Shown here in pieces: positions 35,473 to 46,110 of a stretch of DNA of 64,000 nucleotides. The position numbers and the translations under genes were made by a program. The notes beneath the pieces were generated by a model. The model was not told the origin of the DNA, made no database searches, and saw only the letters and a program-made list of their open reading frames with translations. This DNA is from Gnetum montanum (lineage: Eukaryota; Streptophyta; Gnetopsida; Gnetales; Gnetaceae). The stretch spans positions 149,776 through 213,775 of the forward strand of contig MNCI01025358.1 in NCBI GenBank assembly GCA_015680685.1. The letters run 5' to 3'. Numbering within the stretch: position 1 is the stretch's first letter; each line of letters opens with the position of its first letter.

Positions 35473-36945
35473 ACCACTTGAACTAGAATCAATCAGGAGA
35501 TGGAGTACCATGCTAGAAATTTTGAATGACAAATATCAAACTTATTCCTAAGTTTCCAATTTATGAAAAAAAATATAAGGATGGAAACAAGGGACCCATG
35601 AATCCCTTGATATGGCAATGTGTTGATATTATTCTCTATTACAAAGGTGCCCAGGCCATGGATTTTCTCACGGGAGCAATGGAGGCACATTCTTGATGGG
35701 CTTCAAAATAAGACTAGGAAGATCCTTGGGGTTTATGCCTGATGTCGGTTATTTGAAATGTCTGCCCATCATATGTAAAGATTAATCGATCAAGTGGCCA
35801 AGGAAGAGGATGAACTAAGAAAAAGAGAATCAACAGAGGAATGAAACAAAGATCCCTTCATTAGAAAAAGGGATGTAAAAGTTTGTGATCCACTGGAAGA
35901 AGAGACCTTGAACCAAGTGATCTAGAAGAAGACTCCACCCATTCATAAATCTATCATTGACATAGTAGCTAAGGTAGAGAAGATGTGAGATTTAGTTGAT
36001 GAAAAGTTTGTAACACATTTAAAAATTATGGAGGAATGAACTAAGAAAGCCTTAAATAAAGGCAAAAACAAGAAGAAGAAAAGAGATTTTGAACAAAAGG
36101 GAAAAGTAGCTTCAGTAGCTGAATGTTCAGAAACAAGCTCCGAAGATGAGGAAGGATGTACCGTAGGCTAATACAAACATCCCAAAGGATGTTGTCTTGT
36201 AATGGCACACTTACAAGAAATAAAAGCATATGCACTTAATCCTAAATTTATCAAGCAATAAATGTCCAAGCAATTATCTTACCCTCAAGGTAACTATAAG
36301 CAAGCCTTCCAACCCACATAATGTCTTAGTGGAGCCTACCCACAACAACAAGAGTAGTACCACTAGTAGTGGTAGTAGTTTGAATCTTGGGCAATGCCAT
36401 CACCGTGTCAACAGTATCCATATCAGCAAACTAAATGGATACTACGTCCAACATCCAATCTCTGTAGGTAATGTAGCCATTTAAGCTCCACAATATTATC
36501 TAGTTGAATACCATATATCGACACCACCAAGGACAAATGCAAACACATACATGCATCCACAAGTAGATGGTTCCTCAAATCAACATCCCAATCCATTGCC
36601 ACCAGTGCCACCTCCTGTAATGCATGAGGAACTACCATCTCAATTGCAACAGAAAAGTGCAATCAAGGTGGTGAATATACAAATAGAGGATCATACATGC
36701 AACACTAAGGGTAAATCAAACAAATGTCCTTTCTTTAGGACAAGTATAGTAAAGGTTGGCAGAGTTAGAACTTCATTGAGACAAATCTCTCCTACAACAA
36801 ATCCTCCAACCAACATCATGCTTCCACAAACACAGAATCGGAAATTGAAAACTGTCATGCAAACTAAGATAGTATTAAATTGGATGAAGGTAGGAACACT
36901 TTCAAGGAAAAGAATGAATCCATGAGTTCCTTTGATTTATTTATG
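35473..36945 (+). pseudogene. gag: element D gag, C-terminal half
   Basis: Begins in mid-domain with the equivalent of SLEPESIRRWSTM (no PBS, leader or N-terminus), then ILNDKYQTYS, LLRCPGHGF, ILGVYA and the motif YKHPKGCCLVMAHLQE near 36175. A linker rich in Pro, Gln, Tyr and Ser follows. Stops are frequent, mostly TAG or TGA where Gln or Arg is expected. Confidence 0.75.
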
Positions 36946-37680
36946 AGTAGCTGGAAATCTACCATGCACGGCTCTACTAGACGTAGGTTCCAAAGTAAAC
37001 TTAATATCTCTAGAAACATATAAGGCATGAAACCTACCAACCTTAAATAAGTGCAACATTTGGTTAGAGCTTGCAAATATCAATCTGTCACCATTCCTTT
37101 GGGATAGATAGAAGATGTGATGATCATTAGTAATGGTGATCCTATTGAGTAGACTTTCTAGTAATTGACATGAAGAATAATGATAAGGAAATTCCTACCA
37201 TAATGGGGAGAGCATGGCTTAGCATTGTGGACGCTAGTTTAAGCATGAGAGACTTATCTATCAACATTTCTAAGGAAGATAAGCATGGAGCCATACATAC
37301 ACAAAATATTCCATGCATTACCAATGATAAAGAAGGATGTAGTTATTGGTGAACACCTTAGAATGTCAACATGATCAGTACACCAGCTCACAATCGATGT
37401 AAGAAACAAGTGTGTGGACACAACAAAGAATGGGCCACAAAATTAGAAGATACCTAGTGGCTATAAAATGAGAAGTTAAAATTATCCAAAACATGCATGA
37501 AACAATCTAGACCACTTATTAACTCCTCTTCTAAGAAAATGATACCAACTGAGAACTTGCAGATGAAAATATTAAGCCATAATCATACACCAATAGAAGG
37601 AGGAAATAAGGACTTAAATGATCAAAATTCAATTACCATCAAGATTACATGGAATGATAACTGAAAAACTAAGTTACTAA
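36946..37680 (+). pseudogene. pol: element D protease remnant
   Basis: ALLDVGSKVNLISLETYKA (active-site region, Asp kept, DVG instead of DTG/DSG), then VIDMKNNDKEIPTIMGRAWLSIVDASLSM. Its tail resembles E's sequence up to the GELE stretch before RT, after which pol is deleted. Confidence 0.7.
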
Positions 37681-37758
37681 GGATGGTAAGTGAGAAACCT
37701 CAAGTGTATGATCTAGGGGAACTAGAGTCTATTTTCTAAACACTTGTCCATGAGTTCA

Positions 37759-39989
37759 GTCATGGGGGAGATGCCTTATCATGACTTAAGAATTAATAAG
37801 TGCTTTTCAACTTTCTATTTTCTAATTTTTGTGGTTTATAATTTTTTTATACCTTTTTCTTTTCTTAATACTTTTCACATTCTTTAATATCTTCTTATTC
37901 TTTTATACTTTTTCATTCCTTAACAATTTCTTGATTCTTTAACTTTTTCCAATTCTTTTTATCTTTTCCATTCTTACTATATTTTACAATTTTTCATATT
38001 TTTTTTATTTTACTTGTACATAAGTTGTGAATTGTTAATAAAACACACCAAGAATAACGCAAGATGTAGTCCAATAAGGTGAAGATTTCTCTATGTTATC
38101 GATCATGAGGGATTAGTTATCTATACATTGAGACCACAACATCCATCCATCCATTACAATAGTAAGAGGTTCTTACTATGGCCATAATGATATTCTTTCC
38201 ATAATAAGACTAACAATAAACTTTTTATCATTATGCTTGGACCAAAAAGTGAAGAACTAAGTGTGAATGCAAAGGGTGTGACATCAAGGGGATTTGTGGA
38301 TTTTCTTGGATTATTGATATAAGTTCTATCTATTGCTTTGGTTGTATTATATCCTTGTAGATCTAACAAAAAATGGGAGTAAGAGTACAATAAGTGCTAC
38401 CTTACCATGTTATTGGAAGGACATGTTACCCATGCCTATAAGTAGTCCTCTAGTAAGGTTGACATAGTTCAAAATAAAATCCATGCACAAAATAAATTTC
38501 TAGGGGTCCCACTAGAAAGACATGTTACCCATGCCTAAAGGTAGGTGGCTTCTCAAAAATCTAAAAAAATAATAACAATGCAATTAATAAACTCCTCCCT
38601 TGGACAATACACCAAGTGGTAATACTCTTTGCAACATGGGCAGTCTTATGGTTGTAAATCCAAGAAATGAAACAATGTGATGCCATTGGAGTGTGGTCTG
38701 AACTTGGTTTGAATCTTAGAATGAAGGGCTAATGATTAGTTTAACCATCAATAACACACACGGGTTCACTACATCTATCATAAGACACCTCATGTCCCAA
38801 TTTCAGCAATCCCTTCTATAGTCCATCTGACCTCACTGTATAGTCAATTATAACTTGTGGTTCTATGTCACATAGTGATATTTTCCCAATTCAGTGATAC
38901 TAACATGTGTGTTTTGCTAGATAGGTATGCATTCCATTCAACTCCTTGAGTACCTATGGACACTCTGAGGTGTGGTTATGCAAAGGTGCTAAGGGTTGGA
39001 TCTTGCTTTAGGGAGGACCCACTTGTATAACTCTTGTATTTCATACTTGGTGAACAATACCACATCATCTTGAACCTACCAAAAATAAATGTTAATAACT
39101 ACTTCCCTTAACATGTGCTAACTTTGGTTATATGCCAAAAATTCATTCCATTCTCATCCCTCTCATACATACTTAATCAACTTTGGTAGCTTGAGATTTC
39201 CTTTTCATAGATTTTCAATAATTGTTTTTCACAACTAGAGCATCATATCCACTCTAAGACCCTCTAGAAATGCTTCATATCTTCTAAACATTTGATTTGA
39301 CTCATTTTTTCCTAAAAATTCCAAGAAAAATTTGAAATTTTCAAAGGTGGTATTGTAGCTATGATATTAGAGGTCCTATAATATCATATGTATAATATAT
39401 GATCTATGATATTGCACATATAAATTTAGTATATATACATGTGGGAGTTAGCCATTTTTTCTTCATTCCTCATTTTCAAAGAGCCAAGTTTTTGCCATTT
39501 TTTCTTTTAAGCAAACAACTCTAACATCTTAACTTCTGACGCTCATAACTTGGCCCTCATAGCTCTAATTTTTTGAATTCTTAAATCTTATTGATCACGG
39601 AGCTTTAGACTTAGTAATATGGGGGGTATTAGTGTGATATTACTAAAATTTGAGCCAAAAGATTCTAACACTTGGAAGATATCTTAAAGGATAAGTATAA
39701 GGGAAATAATAAAAATTCTACAATTTGTTAATTAAACCAAGGCCATAAACATTTAAACAATCTTCTTAATGTACCATACCAACTATTTTAGGCCATAAAT
39801 AAGAGCAAAACTAATAATTATGAAGGGTTCTAAGGGAGGTAATACCTAAGGGGGTTCCTTTTTGATTTTTCTAACTCTATAATCATAATAAGCTAAGAAC
39901 TTGATCTAGCTAAGGGTATGAGCAAGGAAAAGAGTTATTAAGAATTGGTGTAAAGATTTTAATATTTTTCAAACCCTTGATGATTACAG
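37759..39989 (+). other. element D spacer with internal PPT-like motif and pyrimidine array
   Basis: Opens with AGTCATGGGGGAGATG, then about 210 bp of pyrimidine-rich repeats (37800-38010, TTCTTT and TTTTTC units), then spacer sequence shared with A and B. The ACATGTTACCCATGCCT segment is present twice (about 38420 and 38520). No convincing ORF. Confidence 0.7.
39355..39437 (+). promoter_or_regulatory. internal promoter-like block of element D
   Basis: CTATGATATTAGAGG, ATAATATCATATG and CTATGATATTGCACA precede TATAAAT (39419-39425) and TATATATA (39430-39437). D's LTR has ACGATATTGCATC and ATGATATTGG. Confidence 0.5.
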
Positions 39990-42780
39990 ATGGCCCTAGA
40001 AAGAGGAGTAGAAGGAGGACCCTCATAGCTAGTAAAAAAAAGACTGAGAGGTTGTGGGAGCGCTGAATGGGGGAAAAAACCCTGTAAGTAGAACATGCAT
40101 AGTAGGAAGCTCAATCTTTCAGTATTCATTAAGGAACTCTTGCCATAGAGCACTTAGCCCAGGCAGAGGTAGAAGATCCACAAGTAGTAGAATAAGGACA
40201 ATGCATTACACTATCACCAGATTACCTCCATGCCATTTAAAAGAAATTAATTATGTCCACGGTGATTGTAGAGCTAAATTTTGGTCTATTTATGGAATTT
40301 GCTCTAAACACAGTGAAGGTGCAACTGCAAGCATCACTGTTATGGCCTACAATCACAAGTAGTAGAGAATGGTACTTAGGAGAAGCATACTAATTTTGGC
40401 ACAATAAGTAGGCTAATGTAATAGTCAAGATTAAGGGAGTCTCAGTATCTTATTCTATAAAGGTGATCATTGAAGCCCTTAATGTGCCTAATGAAGGGGT
40501 AAAGATGGCATAGCTCTCCACTAGATCTAATAAAGATGTAAGAAAACTATGGTTACAACAAGCATATGGCAAAGATGATAGTAAGCTAACCCTTGAAGAG
40601 AAAATATATTTCAAAATTGGCACTTATCACCTATTCACCATAGAGAGATTGAATAGAATATCAACTTATGTAGCCAGAGGAAGCATGATTTTGATGGGGA
40701 AATTCAATGTAAACATTGCCCATATCTACTTCCTCAAGATTCAAAAGTGGTTTAAGGAGAAAAAGATAGGGAAGTTAATACTTCCATTTCCTTCCCTCAT
40801 GAAGAAGCTGTGTAGATGAGTTGGAATTCTAGGGTACACTAATGATGTCCCTAGGAAAGCTCATAATGGCTCATATGTAGATATGCTTAAACTAGTGCCT
40901 CTAAAGAGAGATTAGGTAGAAAAACTAGTAGGCACTGAGGAAACTACAAGCACCACACTTACTGGTAGCACTCCTGGTGCTACTGGTAAGTAACAACAAG
41001 CTAGGCCTAGTAGTCAACAATAGACTAAGTAGCAACAATAGCAACAACAATAGTAAAAAGTTCCACCACCGTTGCTATAAGATTACAAGCTTTCAATGAG
41101 TCATTTGTAGTAGATTGCAAAGACTATTAGTTGGAACACATGTGAAGAGGCCAATCTTTAGAAGGTCATAGACAATACAGTTAGGTTCATAGTTTCCACA
41201 AATCCTGCTAGTGGACAGATCTCATTGTAGTTAGGAGGAGGGAATGAATGGTCACAAAAAATTTTTAGGAATGTTGCATCATTCTAAGTGGTGGTAGACC
41301 CTAGAGAAGGAGCCATGATCATGGTTATGCAGCAACAAGATGCAATGAGAGCTATAGAAGTGATTATCAATCACATAAAAGAATTCTTTAATGTTCCTGT
41401 TGTGCCACCAGTAGATCTTTTTGGAGCTAGAGATGCTCAAACGTTAGTTGCTACCTCAATGACTCTTGTAGATCATGAGGATGTGCTTGATAAACTGCTA
41501 CAAATGAGGCAGGTTATGCAAAATATTTTTGACATCCCAATTGATGTAACTGTAGTTCAATTAGAACTAATAGCCACTAAAGGGAAGTTGATCATGGCAA
41601 AAACTAGGGCAAAGCATGCTAAGAATGAAGTTAGTAGATTACAAGAAGAGCTTGTGATCATACATGTAGAAAAGAAAGATCCAACACAATACATTGCGCT
41701 TGATCAACTTGAGCAATTCTGGATAGACCACATAAATCGTCTCATCGACTACAACAAGTAGGTGGAATATGAGAAGAAGAAGGCAGTGTGGGATGCCTCA
41801 GTAGCTAAAGCCCAAACTATGCACATGTTAAGGCATTCACCACCATGTAAGAAGATAACAAATATATAGTTGCAAAAAATGCTTAATTGACCAACATTGA
41901 ATGTTAAAAGAATGTCCTCAAAGAAAGCATTCAACAACTTCAAGAACAATTAGTACAAGTCAATCATATGAGCCACCTAGCATGAGAAAACAAAATCCTC
42001 TTAATGGAGGAGGTATGCACCATCCGATAAAAGTTTGCTATTGAAATAAGCATGTAGTGGAATGAAGAAAAAGACATGAAAGTCTCAAAGAACATTTTCA
42101 CAATCAAGTGGGCATGTACAAATAGATTAATGAGAAAGAAATCTAGATGGCTAAGGCCCAAATCAACTCAATTTCAGGATAGAATCTAGATTGGTAGCAT
42201 ATCTTGAATAGCTTAACTCATGTCCACTAGCTGGAAAACAAAAACAAAGACCTACAAATAGAGGACATGATAGAATACATGGGGTGAGAAAACTTGTGGT
42301 ATGCTAACTTACCCATGCTAACAGCAAGTAGGCCTGAAAACAAGCTAGAGTAACAAGTAGCAACCATCTATGCTCTATATGAGAAAGAATTTGTTGATTG
42401 GAAAGATGCTTTGCAGAAGTTGCATGTGGAAAATTCAGAACTGGAAGTAGTAAAGGCCAACTACCAAGTTAAAAGGATGTTGTAGCTAACCTAGCCAAAA
42501 GAATGTCAAACTATTAGGAATTACACAAAATGGCCACGACATTTGAGGAAGAAAGAAGGTAGTTTGTAGCATGGTGTGTCAAGGTAAACAAAATGCTTTC
42601 GTAACTACCATGTCCATGGGATGTACCAGCCCTATCACACATTGAACAATAGACATGGATGATACATGATCTTAGAACAAAGGAAGAAAAACTTCAAGCA
42701 CTACTCAACTGATACCAATTCAAGAAGCTTGATGATAAGGGGAATTAATCGATGGAGGAGACATCACTGTAGGGCACTTA
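39990..42780 (+). pseudogene. element D aORF
   Basis: ATG at 39990 (GCC CTA GAA AGA GGA follows). It keeps QLQAS..W and REWYLGEAY near 40330-40390, IYFKIGTYHLFTIERLNRIS and STYVARGSMILMGKF (40600-40710), KIGKLILPFPSLMKKLC and ILGYTNDVPRKAHN (40760-40870), a Gln-rich stretch (40985-41060), and then about 1.4 kb of coiled coil from 41290. The open frame 41288-41761 is part of this. Ends like A's (EEKLQALLN). Several stops. Confidence 0.7.
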
Positions 42781-42977
42781 GGCTACATCAAGCTTCTTTA
42801 AGTTTTTGTCTTATTTTCATTTTTTTGTTAAGAAACTATGTCAAATTTTGTACAAACACATTTGTAGCATTCAGAGTCATGTAAATAGTTCATCAATCAT
42901 GTAAATTCAAATCTACCTCCTAATTTTGTAATTCTATTCTCATTTTGTTTTAACTTGAGGACAAGTTTCTATTTAGT

Positions 42978-42987
42978 CTTGGGGGTA
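42978..42987 (+). other. element D polypurine tract
   Basis: CTTGGGGGTA adjacent to the 3' LTR; upstream CTTGAGGACAAG is the usual Tat/Athila companion motif. Confidence 0.85.
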
Positions 42988-43872
42988 TGATAAAGTTAAA
43001 TTTTGGTCACCAAAAATATTGTAACAACGATATCGCATCAATGATGTCATTTATATGATATTGTAGTCCATGCTACGTCATTGTTGATATGATATCTCAA
43101 GATGTGTGCAGCCCTATAAATACGACACTTGGACACATGATCTGCAACTTTTCATTCCATAGTAACTAAACTTTGTCAATTTGTTTTCATAACTTAGCGA
43201 TAGAAATGTATGCTCGCAGTGTAATGTTAGATAGTGAATAGAGTCTTTATTCAAATAGATTATACTTGGACATAATTTGTGAATGGCAATAAAGATTGAG
43301 CTATTTGCATCATTGCAGCATCACTTAGTTTACTTTTTATTTACTTAGAATAATTTTCTATGTTTTCTTAGTTAGCACTTTACCTTTTCAAGTACTTACT
43401 TTATATGCACACTAAGTACATTGGCATGGGTATAACTAGTTTTGAACATTAAGTGTAGTTGTCTAGTAATCCCAGTAGTGGTGTTATTTAATTTTCTTAA
43501 TGATAACTCAACTTCATAACCTAGTGGTAACTACATAAGTCCAAGATCTGACCAAAGGACTAGGAAACATTCCTATTACTTAGGATAGAATAGATCTACT
43601 TGCTTGCTATTACCCAAACTTAGAAATTATTTTCATCTCATTATGTTTACACTAAGGAGTAATTTGTGCCACACAACATCAACTATCATACACCTCATAA
43701 TGAGCTAAATCATACACTTAGATTTCACTAGCTCCATGTGGGAAGACAACGATCTTGAACTTCAACTCAACTACTAGCATATCAACATTGTCTATCTATG
43801 GATTACAATTAGGCTATGCGTGAACACTTGTAACTTGTATGGTTGGGTGTTGGATTGCTCCACTACTCATCA
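42988..43872 (+). repeat. element D 3' LTR
   Basis: 885 bp, pair of 34633-35472. AACGATATCGCATC, ATGATATTG and ATGATATCTC precede TATAAAT (43115-43121); ends CTCATCA. Confidence 0.92.
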
Positions 43873-45257
43873 ACTAACAATTTCAACTTCCAAATATTTA
43901 TAAGATTTACATATATCAAACCTTTTTTCTCCAAGTAAAAAATTGTAATTTCTATTTCTCGTACCACAAACTAGAATTTTAGTCATATCAATATTAACTT
44001 GCATATGCAAATGGTTATAATGGTCATGGAGAATTTGAAGCATAGAATTTAATCCTATAACTAATTTTGCAATCAAGGCCACATCATTTGTAAAGAGAAT
44101 CATGTTCAAAAATAATCCATTCATTGACATATCATGATTAAAGGCATTTTGCATCCATTCCTCCTATTCATCAATAAAGATATCAAAAAGTGTAGGGGAC
44201 AAAGGACAACCTTGTTTGACTCCAATTGAGTTGTTGATAATTGTTCATTCTCTAATAAGATTATATTCAATAAGAATGTTAACCATCTCATAGATTTTGT
44301 TAGGAGTAGAAAGGAGATTTGGTGAAATGTCAATGCTATCTAATCTCTTCCAAAGTTCATCTCTAGCAACATATTATAAGCCTTGAAGAAATCAACAAAA
44401 CAAATAAAAGTTGTATGATTACACATGTTTTCTTTCTTTACACAAAAATTCAAAGTTATTAGATGGTCTATAGTAGAATGATTTCTTCTGAAGCTTGCTT
44501 GTGATTGAGTATGAGAAACTTGCCTTTCTACCCATGAACTAATTTTATTCTCCAAAATAGTGTCCAAAAAAATTAGTGAAAATTGAATTGATTATAATCA
44601 ATTTATAATTATCAAGATTTGTCCTATCTCCTTTTTTGAAAAGCAAGACTACTTAACTAGAACACCAAGAGTGATCCAAACCATGCTAAAGCCTTTTATT
44701 AAGAAAATTGCAAGATGCTTTCCACACCAATGGACCATCCAATTTAAGAAGCTTTGCATATAATCCATTAACATCAGATCCTTTTCTATAAGATAATATT
44801 TGAATTCCTATAGAAATGCCTTCAAGGAATAACTCAAGAACACAAGAGTTATCTTACATAGTTGGGGGAGCCTCTTGATTAAAAGGGTCATTGAAGAAAG
44901 TTTGAATAGTGGATAAAGAAAGATCCCAACCATGTTACTATCTATCTTGGAATAAATTCCAAAAGCTCTTTGGATTTTAGTAGAGCTCATGAATCATTCT
45001 TTCCTATTCTTCTTTAATGAACTTTCTTTTTTTTTAAAAAAAATGAATAAGCTTTATATAATTCTTTAGTATTAAAACATCAAAATGTGAAGCTATAACA
45101 TCTATATGAGTTATCAAACAGTCCACATCAAACCAAGGTTTTCTACAAGAAAGCTTCTTCTTAATTTGCACCTGAGCAGCTATAAACAAAAGAACATTAG
45201 TTAAATCTGCCTCATTGTCATTGTTGATAAATATATTAGTGACTCTTGTTTGAAAAT
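43873..45257 (-). pseudogene. LINE piece 2: reverse transcriptase
   Basis: Minus strand, broken frames: KPWFDVDCL, FNDPFNQEAPP, LFKKGDRTNLDNYKLI, SQASFRRNHSTIDHLITLNF, CFVDFFKAYNM, and the active-site strand FTNDVALIAK (44083-44094), a decayed form of F-A-D-D. KSYKYLEVEIVS follows and reads on into piece 3 beyond element D. This is a typical L1-type RT (RVT_1) order. Confidence 0.9.
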
Positions 45258-46089
45258 TGATGAATCATGCAAAGGGCTAGATCAATGCATCCCTGTCAAT
45301 GCATCCTTGTGCATCAATGTAATATCTATCTTTGACTATATAAATGTGTGTAACTACTGCATTTATGGCACCATTGAGTTAGCAGAGTAACTAACTTCTT
45401 GTAGTTTCATTTTGTAAGAGTTAGAATATTTTCTAAGTACCAAGAGTAGGACTTCAAGGATTGTACAAATTGTTATTCAAGCATTGATGCACTTGGACAC
45501 CTTGATGTGATGGCAATAAAGATGACATTCTTGAAAATTTTTATAGCACTTAGAATAGATTAATGTTTACTTTCATGTACTTTATTATTAATGCACTTTA
45601 CATTCATGTTCTCAATTAATCAATATGCTTAATTAATACACATAAGTACGACTGCCTCAAAGATACTGTTAACACTTGGTAATCCTAGTAGTGTTATCAC
45701 TTGGTTCACGTAGTAGCTTAACACTTGGTAACCCAGTAGTGTTTTAACAAGTTCATGATGCGTATGGAAGGTGGGCCCAAATACTTATGTTAGAAAGTAG
45801 ATTAAGTCATTAGATAGTTACTTAGATTAATTCATAATTAACTAGTTCATTTCACACTTAGACTTAATATGATAAAATATAAAATTAATACAAATCATAT
45901 GTCTTAGCTTACACTTAACCATATACTTGCACCTACACAAGTGAAGCCAAAAGACAACAATAATATCCTTAGGTTACTACCTTTGCTATTGTACATTTAG
46001 AGAGCTAAAGTTCACAAAATTTGACTAAATCGCTAGTGTAATGATTGTGATTTGTATGGTTAGGTGTAGGGACTACTCATAGCTCATCA
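45258..46089 (+). repeat. element E 5' LTR
   Basis: 832 bp, TGATGAATC..CTCATCA. U3 repeats ATCAATGCATCCCTG, TCAATGCATCC and GTGCATCAATG, then CTATATAAATG (TATA 45337-45345). Further on ACACTTGGTAATCCTAGTAG and ACACTTGGTAACCCAGTAG repeat. Confidence 0.93.
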
Positions 46090-46110
46090 TTAATGCCATT
46101 ACCGAGGACA
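46090..46110 (+). other. element E primer-binding site (tRNA-Asp)
   Basis: TTAATGCCATTACCGAGG next to the LTR. Compared with TTGGCGCCGTTGCCGGGG, every difference is a G-to-A or C-to-T transition. Confidence 0.8.

Larger units (their letters stand above)
34633..43872 (+). mobile_element. element D: pol-less family member inserted in the LINE
   Basis: LTR pair 34633-35472 and 42988-43872; flanks ACTGA (34628-34632) and ACTAA (43873-43877), one transition apart. Contents: gag from mid-domain, protease remnant, spacer, aORF, PPT. RT, RNase H and integrase are missing between about 37680 and 37759. The PBS and the N-terminal half of gag are missing too, because the 5' LTR joins gag directly. Length 9.2 kb. 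Confidence 0.9.
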
